A stretch of 64,000 bases of DNA from Anastrepha obliqua (lineage: Eukaryota; Arthropoda; Insecta; Diptera; Tephritidae), in contig NC_072897.1 in assembly GCF_027943255.1 (NCBI RefSeq), forward strand, positions 58,614,406 through 58,678,405, written 5' to 3'. The position numbers were made by a program, and so were the translations under genes. The notes beneath the pieces were generated by a model that saw only the letters and a program-made list of their open reading frames with translations, had not been told where the DNA came from and searched no databases. Shown piece by piece: positions 1 through 11,450 of the stretch (positions within the stretch are counted from its first letter, which is position 1; each line of letters begins with the position of its first letter).

Positions 1-380
1 TGCGAAAAATGCAGTGAAAACTGAGCTGAAAAACTAGCAACACTGACGCTGATAACGATTCAATTTGGAAAGATTTTGACGCTGTGACGACGTCAGTGTC
101 AGCTTCAAACTCTGTAATTAGCAGCAGTAGTATTACTATGAGGCAATATTTAGAGGAAAGAATTGTATCTCGAAATGAGTGTCCTTTGAAATGGTGGAAA
201 GCACGGGCAATTCTATACCCGGAGCTCTCGAGCTTGGCTGATAAATATTTATCAGTTATGGCTTCTTCTGCATCATCTGAAAGGACTTTTTCCAAATCGA
301 GCCAAATATTAAGCGAGAAGCACAGCCAAAGGGAATGGAAAAGATTTTAGATCAGGAACGAAAGATTTTTGTTGTTTAAA
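1..380 (+). pseudogene. hAT transposase C-terminal (dimerisation) fragment
   Basis: An open frame at 84-350, extendable upstream in frame to about 55, carries the conserved end of hAT transposases: CPLKWWKARAILYPELSSLA followed by an ASSASSERTFS block. In this family that region forms the C-terminal dimerisation domain beside the last catalytic residue. Only about 90 codons are present and the window edge cuts off whatever lay upstream. The frame is lost just after ILSEKHS; the expected continuation (QPKGMEKIL) is visible in another frame at about 320-350, so there is a small frameshift. No terminal inverted repeat was identified. This is a dead relic, and the hAT family within the superfamily cannot be assigned. 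Confidence 0.8.
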
Positions 381-604
381 TGTTATTGTCAAAAAATACT
401 TTTTGACACCTATTTGTTGCTTTTTCATTATAATTTGGGAGATTCAGCCAATACTTCATTTGCAGTTCTACACTTTCTTGTGACGTCGCAAGGTCATACT
501 GTACGCGTACCATATTATACAACATATTCGATTCGTTGCGTTATGCATAAGGTATCAAAAGTAACCAGGTTACACGGGTTTGCTTTTTTTCGTTACTTTT
601 GCAC
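381..604. other. Unassigned spacer
   Basis: About 220 bases lie between the hAT tail and the next LINE. They may hold the 3' end of the hAT element, but no terminal repeat is visible and the short frames here match nothing I know. Confidence 0.4.
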
Positions 605-2095
605 CTCTAACACATACTGTCAAAAGCGGCATTATCAAAAGCCCCATCTATGTCTAAAAATATGCCCATAGCGTAGTTCGATGGATCTACCCTAGCAACA
701 AGGGTTTGCAGTGCCGACGCGCAGGAGTTTTCACGAGGGATGCTGAAATGGAGACAGAGGGTGAGCCTTCAGCGACCTTTGAGGTATGCACAATTCCACC
801 AGTCGTTCGAGACTTTTCAGTATGAGAGAAGTCATGCTGATGGGTCTCAAGCTTTTGTGGCTAGTGTAGTCGTCTCTTCCAACCTTTGGGATGAATGCAA
901 CCCTCACCATCCTCCAAGAGCGTGGTATGTAGGCCAGTGCCAGGCATGCAAAGAAGATTTTCTTCAGATATGCTCTCACGGACTCTATGCCTTCCTACAG
1001 CATGGCCGGATATATGCCATCTGGTCCGGGCGACTTGTAGCCCCCAAAAGATTTGATGGCAAATTCACCACAGATCTGGCAACGCACCAGTCATGCCGAG
1101 AAGGTGTAGCAGCTCTGACAACTGCCTCTGTCAATAAGGGCTGTTGCCGGCTGACGCTTATCTGATTACCTAGAAAGTTAGATTCCATCAGTAAGTTGAG
1201 TGTCTCACCTTGCCGCTCCGTGAAGGAGCCATCAGATTTCCTAAGTGACCTCAGCTTTGCAGTTGGGTCTCTTTTCAGGATCCTTACCAATTTCGCGGTG
1301 TCACTCAGAGATTCAAAACCACTACAGAATTCCCTATAGGAGGCTCTTTTCGATTCCCAAATAAACCTCTTGTAGTTCTCCTGAACATCACGGTATAGCT
1401 CCCAGTCCTCTGCAAGGTTAGTCTTGAGGGACCGGTTTAGAAGCTTTCTCGACTCACGTCTAAACATCTGAAGGATTCCACCAAGGAACGATAATCCGGT
1501 TTGGGAGAAGTCAAATTGGACAGGCTGACGCAAAACATTCAGTAACGGCAGCGTTGAGTTTCTCAACAGCCGCCTCAATGGCTTGTTCTTTCCGAAGTCT
1601 TGGTGGCGTCACGTCAAGGTCGCACAACGTTCCTCTAAACTTCTGCAAGTCTGTTTTTATGAGGTTTCTAGAGGGCAATGGCAGTTGTGCCTCCTCGCCA
1701 CACTGAAACTTATTCTTCACCAAGGGCCCTCCAGTTCTTGATTGACCATCCAAGTTTTAAGTTTTATAGGGTGAGATAAATCACCTCCTGCCTTCTAGCT
1801 GTTACAAACGTTATGTATGTGTAGGCAAGAGGATGCAATAATTTCGAATAGTCGAGAACCCCGTCCATTGCACTTTCTGCTGCCCCATACTGTATGCTGG
1901 GCATCACAATATAGGACAAGGCCCAGATTGCACCGCTCACAGAACCTCACGAGACTTGTGGCATTCCTAAATGGATGCCCTTCCAGAGCATCGCAAGGAA
2001 AATAAACAGATGCAATCACAAACTTCGACCACCCGCTCAGCTGCTACCAGGTCTTGGCAACAGACCCGTCACAGTGAGATGAAATAATACTATAA
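605..2095 (-). pseudogene. Non-LTR retrotransposon relic: endonuclease to RT, LOA/R1-like
   Basis: Read on the minus strand, the pieces are in the order of a LINE ORF2. About 2,019-1,795 holds the back half of an APE-type endonuclease (SVYFPCD, a DAQHTVWGS block where DANAHHxxWGS is expected, then RGSRLFEII). About 1,753-985 holds the linker, and 979-605 the RT fingers and palm (VRVAFIPKVGRDDY, LRPISMTS, LKSLERLVE). The last part, about 640-670, still encodes the first catalytic motif FLDIDGAFDN although no long frame covers it. Several frameshifts and stops break it, and the YADD region and everything 3' are missing. The RT block resembles the LOA-like LINE at 5.7-8.6 kb but is a different, older copy. 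Confidence 0.8.
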
Positions 2096-2212
2096 GACCA
2101 GTCCTAGGTCAACTCGAACTCCTGTCATATAATAACGTGGCCCCTTTCAACGTGCGTAAGCCACAGAGGCGACCCCTAAGGATCCAGGGCTCTTGCACTG
2201 TTGTTATATATA

Positions 2213-2763
2213 AACGGTTTTTTATTAAGGGCGGGTAGATGTTGAAATGGAATAAAATGGCGTTTGCTGTGTGGCACGTAGCACCGTCCTGTTGGAACCA
2301 CATGTCGTCTAGGTCCATATGGTTCAATATTGGCCATAAGAAATTGGAAGGGCCACCACGTCTACCGAAAAATGGGCGCAATGCGCGCAACGATTGCGTT
2401 AATGAACACTCATTTTGATAATAAAGTTTTATCATTTGAACGTGCTGTTCAATCGTATAACTTGCCATGATGATTTGGCATAAACAACTGAATAATAAAT
2501 AAAAGATTTGACAGATGTCACCAAAACAAAATGGCTGCCACAGGGCGCCGAAATCGACCCGCGCCAATTGAAAAACGTTTGCGTTAATGAACACTCATTT
2601 TGATAATAAAGTTTTATCATTTGAACGTGCTGTTCAATCGTGTAACTTGCCATGGTGATTTGGAATAAACAACTGAATAATAAACAAAAGATTTGACAGA
2701 TGTCACCAAAACAAAATGGCTGCCACAGGGCGCCAAAATCGACCCACGCCAATTGAAAAACCC
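2213..2763 (-). mobile_element. Mariner-like element relic (DD41D-type), internally deleted
   Basis: Minus-strand frames give a mariner N-terminus (YTIEQHVQMIKLYYQNE, then LRALRPFFGRRGGPS) joined directly to the catalytic-core motif LDDMWFQQDGATCHTA, so the middle of the transposase is deleted. The ends form an imperfect terminal inverted repeat: GGTTTTTTATTAAGGGCGGG near 2,216 against GGGTTTTTCAATTGGCGTGG read inward from 2,763, each next to TA-rich sequence. The N-terminal segment is duplicated (separate entry). The length of about 550 bp compares with about 1.3 kb for an intact mariner. The residues after the second Asp are scrambled, so DD41D membership rests on similarity to the other copies in this window. 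Confidence 0.75.
2394..2762 (-). repeat. Tandem duplication of about 183 bp inside a mariner relic
   Basis: The segment 2,394-2,575 and the segment 2,579-2,762 are near-identical copies. Both begin at GCGTTAATGAACACTCATTT and end at CGCCAATTGAAAAAC, with only a handful of substitutions. The transposase N-terminus and one terminal repeat are therefore present twice in direct orientation. Confidence 0.85.
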
Positions 2764-3365
2764 TATATTTCCCCATACTATGCTCTAGGAGTTTGCATCA
2801 TAGCTCATTATTAACCCCAGATTATAGCTTTCTCCTACTGGACTACTTCTCTTAGCTCCTTCGAAAGGGGCAGCTGTAAAGATTCGTTAGGTAGGTAGGT
2901 CAAAACTACGAAAGCTTCGAAACTATTTCCACTATTCCAGTACTTGATTTTTACAACAACAATATATCTAGAGCTCTTTTAACATCGTGTACTCGATCAA
3001 CCTTGGCATGAATGACTACATGATCGTGGTCTCACATTTCTCCGCAATGAAGTATTTGGCCTCACGACATAGCACCTAGACCTCAGATATGCTTGTGACA
3101 TAACCATGGTTCTTGTATAAGTACTATGTGTGTATTTGTTTGCAGTTTTGCATGCCTACGGCACAGGAGAGTCGTAGGCACTTTACTATTATGCAGGTTT
3201 ACTTGCGTTAATATGACTTCAGTATGGTCAGTGTGAATTTGACTTCTTAATGTATTTACGCTTTGTCCTCCACTTTATCCTGGGACACGAAAATAAATTC
3301 CCCCAGATTTAGGTGAGTGACCCAAGATCTATACCCAGCACTAGGTTGGAACCTACTTCCAAAGT
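2764..3365. other. No recognised gene
   Basis: About 600 bases of unremarkable sequence. A short (GTAG)n run occurs at about 2,890. No transposase, RT or SINE motif was found. Confidence 0.4.
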
Positions 3366-3562
3366 GGTGGCCAATGGCAAACTTCCGAGTGTATTTCTGC
3401 CATGAAAAAGCTCCTCATAAAAAATATCTGCCACTCGGAGTCGGCTTGAAACTGTAGGTCCCTCCATTTGTGTAGAACAACATCAAGAAGCACACCACAA
3501 ATATGAGGAGAAGCTTGGCCAAACACCCAAAAAGAGTGTACGCGCCAATTATAAATAAATAA
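3366..3562 (+). repeat. tRNA-derived SINE, 5'-truncated copy
   Basis: This has the body and tail of the SINE family best seen at 17,219: GGCAAACTTCCGAGTGTATT, the TGAAAAAGCTCCTCATAAAA block, GTCGGCTTGAAACTGTAGGT, CACCACAAAT, and the CGCGCCAATTATAAATAAAT tail. The tRNA-like head with A and B boxes is missing. The frames crossing it are accidental. Confidence 0.85.
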
Positions 3563-3589
3563 ACTATCTGATAGAAGCATTGGAACATT

Positions 3590-4376
3590 GCACTTTTACC
3601 ATGCCGTTCACCATCGAAGGCTTTTCAAAGATAGCCGTCAAGAAAGGCTTGTTGCCCTTTGGATAACAGACCGTCTTGTTTGTCGATGTGTATCTCTACC
3701 GTCATTGCCTTGGTGCCCACTCTCGCGAGTGATGTGTCAGCATTTAAGGTTTCTTAGCCTTATCCTTTTCAGTTAAAGGTTTATCTGCCTCCGTGTGAGT
3801 CGAGGATGCAGGCATTTCCGACTTCAATCTCGCGACATTCCCCTACTTTGCCTTTCTCCTTTTCCCAGTCGTTGGCGAAAACCCATTTTTTGCTCCTGAA
3901 GATTGCGACATTATAGAAGAATCATCTGCTCTGCCGCGCTTTCCCGTTGCCATTCCAGGTGTCGAAGTCGTCGGAGCACAGTGTTCACCGTTGACTTACT
4001 CGGTAGCAGAGATCCGTTAGAATCTATTGAAAGGTTTTCCGACTTCTTCACATCCTCCATAGCTTGTTTAGTTGTTTCGTATGGTTTTGACATCGGTACA
4101 TTGCTCTCAATCATTCGGCTCTCCCCTGATAGAGTCAGTGTGCGATTTTTCACGACTAGTAATGTGCTTCCTCCGAAACCCTGGGTGTCATTTTCGGTAA
4201 CAAGGGGAAGTGGGTTCGGGCCAGCACATCCGATGCCCAAGCCGCCAATTGCTCGCTGGGAGGTTTTCCCAAAGGTGGGCTACCTCGTGCAGATAAATCC
4301 CCATGGAGGTTCCCTCTTAGTTCGTGGTGAGTTAGCCCACACGAAAGATTCAGCCTCATCCCCGCGGCAAGAAGAC
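3590..4376 (-). pseudogene. Unrecognised minus-strand coding relic, possibly LINE ORF1
   Basis: Two overlapping minus-strand frames (4,359-4,156 and 4,240-3,911) look like one coding region with a frameshift. The first has SPPLGKPPSEQLAAWASDVL and the second is hydrophilic with Lys, Ser and Glu. Downstream, 3,900-3,600, a Ser/Lys-rich reading (MSQSSGAKNGFSPTTGKRR) is interrupted by stops. Its position just before LINE sequence and its composition would fit a LINE ORF1 or gag-like protein, but I see no CCHC knuckle or other diagnostic motif and do not recognise the family. It could also be a degraded host exon. Confidence 0.35.
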
Positions 4377-4639
4377 TAACCCAACTTCATCATTACTATA
4401 TTACTTTTATTATCATTCTTGTAAATAATCTTACAGTTCTTCAAACAGAAATGCGGTGACCAATATAAATCTATTTGGGCTAACAATTCGATGATTTGAT
4501 TTTATCTGACTCGAAAACTGACGATCATGATTTTCTCCATGACATTGAGTAGCAAAAACCCATACATCAAACTACATCGGAGAGCTGCAATCGCAACAGA
4601 ATGCTAGAAGATTCACCACTCGACTCTCACTCCTGCTCC

Positions 4640-5686
4640 CAGAAAGCATGTACTACACAACAATCCGGTATGCACGAATACTGGAACAACATTTCTCGTT
4701 CCTTCCCTACCGCCGCCAAAGAAGAAATCGGATTTCGGCGAGCCCAAAAATAATAATTGGTACGACGAGGAATATCATGCTGCCGCAGAAAGAAAACATG
4801 CTGCATATAGAGCCATGCTGTGATCGGGCTCAATGGGAGCCATGTGGGATCGCTATTGAAAAAGGAAGAGAGACGTATGTTATTATTACAATGAAGAAAC
4901 TAGACGCCGAATTACATGAATGCGAAGAGCTTGAGATGATGACCAACAGGGAAAACGTCCGACAATTCTAGCAGAAAGTTCAGTAGCTTCCAGAAGGTTT
5001 CAATACCCGGGCGATTTCGTGTAAGAGCAACGACGGCGATCTGGCGACTGATATACAGAGATTCCTTGAATTATAGAGGGAACTCTTCTCGAACCTGCTA
5101 AATAGTGACAACATATCACAGTGAACTTGAAGATCCCGATACTCCAATCGTTGACAACGGGAAGGTCGTTCCGCTACCCGACCATGACGAGGTGAGAATA
5201 GCGATAACGCGGTAAAGAACAACAAAGCCGCGGGTGCCGGCGGACTGCAAAATTAATATGGCTATGCAAAATGACGTTTTTCAATACTTGCGGCTCCGTC
5301 AGAATTGGGAAAGTAGGTTTCAGACAGGGTGACTCGCTGTCGTGTGACTTCTTTAAGCTGATGCTGGAAAAGATCTTGCGAGTCGCAGAACTTAATCGCT
5401 CAGGTACAATTTTTATAAGAGTGTAAAATTGTTGGCATATGCCGCTGATATTGACATCATCGGTGTTAACAACAGCGCTGTTGGTTCTGCCTTTTACATA
5501 CTGGATAAATAAGCAAAGTGAATGGGACTTGTGGTGAACGAGGATGAAACGAAATATCTCCTGTCATCAAAGAGGTACGTGCGTTCACGTATTAGCACCC
5601 ACGTCACTGTTGACAGTTTTGATTTCGAGGTTGTGAGAGACTTCGTTTATTTAGGAACCAGTATTAACACCGTTAGTAATGTCAGC
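4640..5686 (+). pseudogene. RTE-like LINE relic, 5' portion (linker and RT)
   Basis: Plus-strand pieces in three frames follow the order of an RTE-like ORF2: a linker with NWYDEEYHAAAERKHAAYRA (4,740-4,815) and Arg/Lys/Glu-rich stretches, a VPLPDHDEVRIAI segment leading to NNKAAGA (5,170-5,240), then RT pieces VGFRQGDSL, LAYAADIDIIG and MGLVVNEDETKYLLSS (5,310-5,575), and VRDFVYLGTSINT (5,630-5,670). The catalytic YADD reads YAAD. Part of the palm (about 5,240-5,260) is deleted and stops occur throughout. The element is cut at about 5,686 by the LOA-like LINE and resumes at 8,647, where IQRRIFLTNKCYFGL continues the same protein. Confidence 0.75.
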
Positions 5687-8646
5687 TCTTTCTGATCATC
5701 GTCTTATCGCTTTTCGACTGGAAATTGATGCAATAGCAGTAGCTTCTGGTAGGAATCCTCGAAATGTGGACTGGGACAGGTATGGTGAGCTTGTAACAGA
5801 GCGATTACCAAACCTAAAAAAAAACTCAACTCAATAGAAATTAGTAGGTACTTTAATCAATTACTTTGAGGAACTGTGCCCACTCAGGAAAAGTAGACAG
5901 GGAAAAGCGTTTTCTAGGTGGAACCCTAAGCTGTCGAAGCTTCAAGTACGGTCAAGAAAACTTCTTAATAGGGCCTTAGAAACCGAGACAGAAGAGGATT
6001 GGATCAATCATCGACTTACACAGAAAGAATATACGAAAAAAAGACGGAAAGCCAAACTTGAATCCTATTTCTGCAGTAACGTCGAAGAAATGAGAGAAAC
6101 AGCGAGACGTTGTAAGGTCCTTCATCTAGACCGCTCAGTTAGGCTGGATTCCATTCGAAAACCTAATGGTTCACACCCCATTTCCCAATCCGAAACCTTT
6201 AGTGCTCTACTCGAAACCCATTTTCCGAGTAGCAGAACACTCTGGGAAGTAGAGAGCAGCATGAACAATAACGATAGCGACGGTGGAACCTCTAGATACA
6301 GCTTGTATATTGCTAGTAGGATAGTGTCAAAAGAATCGATAAGCTTTTCCTGGTCGTCCATTGAGACCTTTAAGTCCCCTGGACCTGACGGAATATATCC
6401 AGCAATGCTTAAGAAAGGAGGAGACAGGCTATTAGAGGCCCTGAAAAGGATCTTTACGGTCTCTCTTGAACTTGGTCGTATGCCATCCCAATGGCAACGC
6501 GTGAGAGTAGTATTTATTCCGAAACCAGGAAAAGACGATTATTCTCTAGCGAAAAATTTTAGACCAATCAATGTGACATCGTTCGTGTTGAAAAGTCTAG
6601 AACGAGGGGTGGAGAAACATATTCGAGAAACATGCCGAGAAGTCCACGTAGTAGAAACCAACACGCTTACCAGAGTAGCAAATCATGTGAATCAGCCTTA
6701 CATGATCTTGTTAGCAAGATTGAATCCGGGCTGGAAGCTGACAAGTACACAATGGGCGTGTTCGTGAACATTGAGGGGCTTTTGATAATGCCATTTTCGG
6801 CTCAATATGTTATTCTGCCGAAGGACATGGAGTTAATCAAACCATCATAAAGTGTATATATTACATGCTCTCTGAGAGGCTGTTAACCGCCGGTGAGAAC
6901 AGTGACGAACTAATCACCGTCAGGGCCAAGCAAAGATGCCCCAAGTGGGTGTAGACTCTCTACTAGCGGAGATGCAGGTACTCGGTTTTCACGTCCAAGC
7001 ATGTACGGACGATGTCTGAGCTCTAACATCTGACAAATCCCTAAGGAGGCTTTACACGAAAGTGCCGTCTGGTTCATGAAAAAACGGAAAACGGATGGAC
7101 TTAGTCTTCCAACACTAACAGGTGTGACACTTGGTCTTTCCAAGGAAGTTAAGTATCTGGGAATAATCTTGGATTAGAAGCTTACTTGGGAGACACACGT
7201 TTCACTGAAGGGGAATCGCGCATTAAGGATTTTTCAGCTATACCACAGAGTCTTTGGTAAAACCTATGGTCTGAAATCTGCAGTGGTCCTATGGATATAT
7301 AGTACACAGGACTTATCAGACCAATCATCACTTACGCCTCTGTGGTCTGGTGGCCATTGGGCATGGTTAAGTCCATACTCCGAAAATTTTACAGGCTGGA
7401 AAGAAGCGCATGTTTACGCATTACGGGTGTCATGAGTACAACCACCGGCGATGCTCTAAATGCTATGGTTAATATGCTCCCCATGAATCTTAAGATACAA
7501 CAGCAAGCAATAAAAGCAATGTGTAGACTCCAAAAATATGGTTTCTGGCACGAAGACGGAATTTCGGGACTAAGAGAAATCTTTAAGTGGCTATGTGAGC
7601 AGTATTCACTGTTTTTGGCACCTAAAGACGACCTTAGACCCATTGTTTCATTTGGAAGGAAATTTGATGTCAGATGCGTGAGCAATGGAACAATGCATTA
7701 AAGGAGGTTCGACGGATATTTTCTTTACCGATAGGTCCAAGAATGAAATAGGGTCTGGAGCCGGATGGTACTTAAACGATAGTGATAAGTATCACTATGC
7801 TATGGGGGAAATGGCAACTGCTTTCCAAACAGAAATTTTTGCCATCCTAAAAGTGGCCGATTTTCACTAACAGTCAGGCTGCATTGAAGGCCCTGGAGAA
7901 CGTGAAGCAAACCTCAAATATTGTTCAAGAATGTAAGAAGAAGCTTAATTGTGTCGCAAGACAGAACAGGCTTGTATTTTTTTGGGTTCCAGGATACTCC
8001 GGTCTTCAAAGAAACGAAATTGCTGATGAATTGGCCAACCGTGGATCAGCGGTCCCCCCACAAGGGCCAGACCCAATAATCGGAACCAGTTCCGCAGGAA
8101 TCATGATTTGGATCAGCGATTATGTATGCAATTTACATAAAAGCGATGGTCCGGTCTAAAACGCTGCAGAACTGCAAAGTGTTTTGTGACAAGTCCGAAC
8201 AGAACACTGTCAAACTTTCTATTTAAGCTTAGAAGAAAAGATATTCAATTCATGGTCGGTATTATTACAGGACACAGGCCATGCCGTCGGCATATGACCC
8301 CCATTGGAATCATTGAGGACCCAGTGTGCCTGTCTTGCTTGGAGGAGGTGGACAGCACTGAGCACTTTCTCCGTGAGTGTCCTGCCTTTGCTAAAATCAC
8401 TAAATCGTTTGGTGCTCCTGAAAAGCCCACTGCATTTAGAGCTCTGGAAAGAGGGTAGATAGTCAAGGGGGAAAGGAGAAAAGTATCAGAGAAAGAGATG
8501 GGAGAGAATAGGGAGACAGAGGTAAATCTGTAAATATCCTCCAGTTTAAGAGAACGAATACTACTCATTCTCAAGAGATCGGAATCCAAAACTTGTAGTC
8601 TTGCTCTACGACTCGATTTGGCTCCCCCAATTCAAATTTCAATTTG
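5687..8646 (+). mobile_element. LOA-like LINE with RNase H, inserted in an RTE-like LINE
   Basis: This is a LINE truncated at its 5' end within the endonuclease (ALSDHRLIAFRL at 5,690). It continues with the linker, RT fingers and palm at 6,090-6,767 (KSPGPDGIYPAML, VRVVFIPKPGKDDYSL, RPINVTSFVLKSLE), a frameshifted palm (6,632-6,850; VFVNIEG where FLDIEGAF is expected), and the thumb/connection at 7,342-7,701. RNase H lies at 7,685-8,159 (FFTDRSKNEIGSGAGW, AFQTEIFAILK, FWVPGYSGLQRNEIADELAN), followed by a CLSC..H..C knuckle at 8,320-8,385. There are multiple frameshifts, the RNase H motif FTDGS is FTDRS, and the palm catalytic Asp reads Asn. Imperfect 9 bp flanks AATGTCAGC (5,678-5,686) and AATGCCGGC (8,647-8,655) look like a target-site duplication. 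The 58.7 kb copy is its close relative. Confidence 0.8.
8400..8608 (-). repeat. Inverted segment inside the LINE 3' end
   Basis: Compared with the copy at 58.7-60.3 kb, this stretch is reverse-complemented. On the minus strand it reads MSSIRSLKLEDIYRF and then the CT-rich 3' UTR. In the other copy MSNIRSLKLEDIYKF is forward at about 60,030-60,075. Forward order resumes at about 8,609-8,646, matching the TTGGCTC..CAAATTC terminus of the other copy, so the inversion is internal. Confidence 0.75.
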
Positions 8647-9090
8647 AATGCCGGCCTCGAAATCCAAAGAAGAATCTTTCTTACCAATAAGTGCTACTTT
8701 GGACTAAATACGTAATTGAGTAATAAAGTCCTCTCTTGACGAATTAAGTTAACACTCTGAAAGGTTCTCATCATGCCCATCTTATCATATTGCGCAGAAG
8801 CTTGGACGATGGCAACATCCGATGAGGCGTACTTGGTACGACGACATAGACATAGGGCAGCGAATAAAGATCCTGTGGCTACGTTGGCTGGGTCACGTCG
8901 TCGGAATGGTTAAAACCAGTCTGGCTATGAAAGTATTCGAGACGGTACCAGCTGGTGGTAGCAGAGGAAGAGAACTGGTGGAGAAGGAGTTGGCTTCGCT
9001 TAGTGTGTCCAAGTGGCGCCGATTAGCAATAGAAAGAAACGACTTGTGCGCTTTGTTAAACTCGGCAAAAACTGCGTAAGTGGTTATCGC
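8647..9090 (+). pseudogene. RTE-like LINE relic, 3' portion
   Basis: This resumes the protein interrupted at 5,686: IQRRIFLTNKCYFGL, then ILSYCAEAWTMATSDEA in another frame, and the C-terminal frame 8,822-9,079 (RWLGHVVGMV, PAGGSRGRE, KWRRLAIERNDLCALLNSAKT). This is the conserved tail of insect RTE-like ORF2 proteins, typically LGHVxRM ... GxRxRGRP ... WRxxAxDR ... AKT. The stop is after the terminal Ala at 9,077-9,079. Some frameshifts separate the pieces. No poly(A) or simple-repeat tail is obvious downstream. Confidence 0.75.
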
Positions 9091-10814
9091 ACCAATCCGA
9101 AAAATGAATAATATTCTTAACCCTACCTTATACACTTGCTATCCTGATTGATTTTAGCCCAATGAAATAGGTGTTGGCTTAAAGCCCTAAGATAAGGGAG
9201 CTCAATTGTCAACCAGGCCGGGTTAGCCTTCTAAGGGAGCGTTCTAAGTGGACAAGAGCTTTGGGTAAACAATTCCACAATTCAAGACTTTTTCTTTGAG
9301 TACGCTTAGCAGATTTGTTCAATATATATCCCAGTCGGTCTCCTCAGGTTCCTGTAGGCCATAGCCTTCCAGAAGGGCTCCCTAGGCTCACTGTCACAAT
9401 GCGTTCGTTCATGAAATGAATTAAGTTTTTTCCTGATGAGTATAAAGGATGTTGTTTTACCTGCCTTACATGTACTCAGGGACCCGCAGGTAGATCCTTC
9501 GTATCCACCACCTCCAGCTTGGCTCTATCCCCTACATCCTCCTCCTTGGAGCGTTATCTCTTAACCCAGATGTCTAGTTATAGTGAGCTCGCTGCCACAT
9601 CCTTTCCACTACCTTCCTCTGCCCCACTCAAAACTCATAGCGCTCCAGGATTTTGGTAGATACTCGTAAGTCAGAGAAGGACCAGGCCGTTTATGCCTAG
9701 CAGAAAGTCCCCGAGTTCCCGCTGCCGCCCGAAGTTTTTTGAACGGATTTATTTTTATTTTTGTGTTGTTGATCACTTTTTGTTAGCTGGAAAAGGGTGT
9801 CCCTCGAAGCCATTATCCAAGACCCGTGTAGTGTAGTCATCCCTGAAAGTCCCACGTTTGTGTCTGGCGCGGTAGGAAGCCCTTGTGAAGCCTCATGAGT
9901 ACCATGTGAAGCATGCGTTTGGAGCTAGTCACCTCAACCGTACCTACACTGCCGACCCAATGACAACTGCCAGGGTTTTAACGAGACGGGGACAGTCACG
10001 GCACTAGCCTACCCGCCGATTCTGCTGAGTTTCATCTCAACATACGAATTCAATGGCGAATGCAAGGGTACGTCACTGTTCAGGTATCAAAAAACCGTCA
10101 GATCACGCAGATCACTAACCGCTACCCAGGGTACACCACGTGCTGGCGACTTGCCCTACACCCAAAAGATAAATATTTTTTTAGTTGAAACATAACATTA
10201 CTTAATGCTTTAAAGCCTCTCGAGTTGCAAATATTTATCCCTGTGAAGAAAAGAATTTAACAATTTGAATTTTTTATAAAATTTGGTTCTGAAATTTATA
10301 AGTTTCTTAAGTCCTTTGTTATACTTAAGAGTTTTTTAATTATAAATTCCTAAAAGAATAAGTGGCACATAATTTTGCCAGCAAGAATTGATAAAGATTT
10401 AAGCCATTCATCTGGTAAGAAATTTATGTTGGCCCTATGAATCAAAATAAAGAATTCTATGAATCAAAATTCTAGAATTCTGAAAGCTATTTATCAGAAG
10501 GATGTCAATACTTCAAAACTTGTCTACCAAATAGGATTCGAATATTATTCATTAGAATATAAGTCAAAGCTGACACCGAAATTTGGCTATACCAATATGA
10601 TTCAGGTTGAAGTCACCATGAATTAAAAAATGTATTATTTGATAGTGAAGGTCAAATGTTGTCAGCTGTATTAGCACTAATGGTGGAGTACTTGACACGA
10701 ATTGATCAGTGCGACGGCCGAGATTGGCTGAGTTGAGTAGTCACTAAAGGTGAGATCGTAACAGTAATCGTAAACAATGGGTAGAGGGCTTCCTATGAAA
10801 GCAAGGATACCCAA
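9091..10814. other. No recognised gene; possible unidentified repeat at 9.7-10.15 kb
   Basis: Stretches of moderate GC content (about 9,240-9,700 and 9,720-10,150) differ from the AT-rich sequence that follows (10,150-10,700) and may be untranslated parts of transposons. I found no protein motif on either strand. From 10,150 on the DNA is AT-rich with no open frame of note. Confidence 0.4.
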
Positions 10815-11450
10815 GTCGCTATTGACGGTAATGATTGCGGATGCGCATTTTCAGTGAGTAGTCCGAACGGCTAGAACCATTCATGAAACTTATTTTTTGA
10901 AGATAATCCCTTTCAAATCTTGGCCTCAACTGCGCCGTCATTCGGCCATCCGTAAAAACGAATTTTAAAAGACTCACTTCGATCGGTATCTCATGAACAA
11001 CTTTAGTAATGTTAGCTTCCAATGCCGACGTCTTGTTGGAACCAAATACTGAGAAGATCACGGGCTTATTACGTCACGATTGCATCCGCCATTGGCACCA
11101 GCCTGGTGTTTGAAGAAATATGGGCCGACGATGCCTCCACCCCATTAGTCGCACTAAACGGTTGTTTTCAATGGATGGAATTGCTGTTCTTGAATGGCTT
11201 CGAGTTGCTCTTCAGCCTAAATATGGCAATTTTGCTTATTGACGTAGCAATTAAACCAAAAATGGGCCTCATCGCTGAACAACATAAGTTGGCCTGAAGC
11301 GTGATGAAGACTTATCACAGAGCGTCGATTTTCGTAATACAATTGTACGATTTTTAAGCATTGTTGATGCTTTCCATGATGAAATGTCAATGAATACTGA
11401 AAAAATTATGTGTTTAGTTGGACAGTAGTCACGCGTGACCTGTCAAAAAA
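10815..11450 (-). pseudogene. Mariner-like transposase relic (DD41D-type)
   Basis: The minus strand from about 11,380 reads MESINNA, then after a deletion LFSDEAHFWFNCYVNKQNCH (11,295-11,230), AEEQLEAIQ, FHPLKTTV and GGIVGPYFFKHQ (about 11,110). After a second deletion it gives the C-terminal block ALEANITKVVHEIP (10,985-11,030). This is the order of a DD41D mariner with the first catalytic Asp (SDEAHF) retained. The region between the hydrophobic GPYFF and the C-terminus, including the second and third Asp, is deleted. Stops are frequent, so this is an old copy. Terminal repeats could not be defined. Confidence 0.7.

Noticed and set aside
740..1165. Plus-strand frame of 141 codons
   Set aside because: Antisense to LINE endonuclease-RT sequence that matches known motifs on the minus strand.
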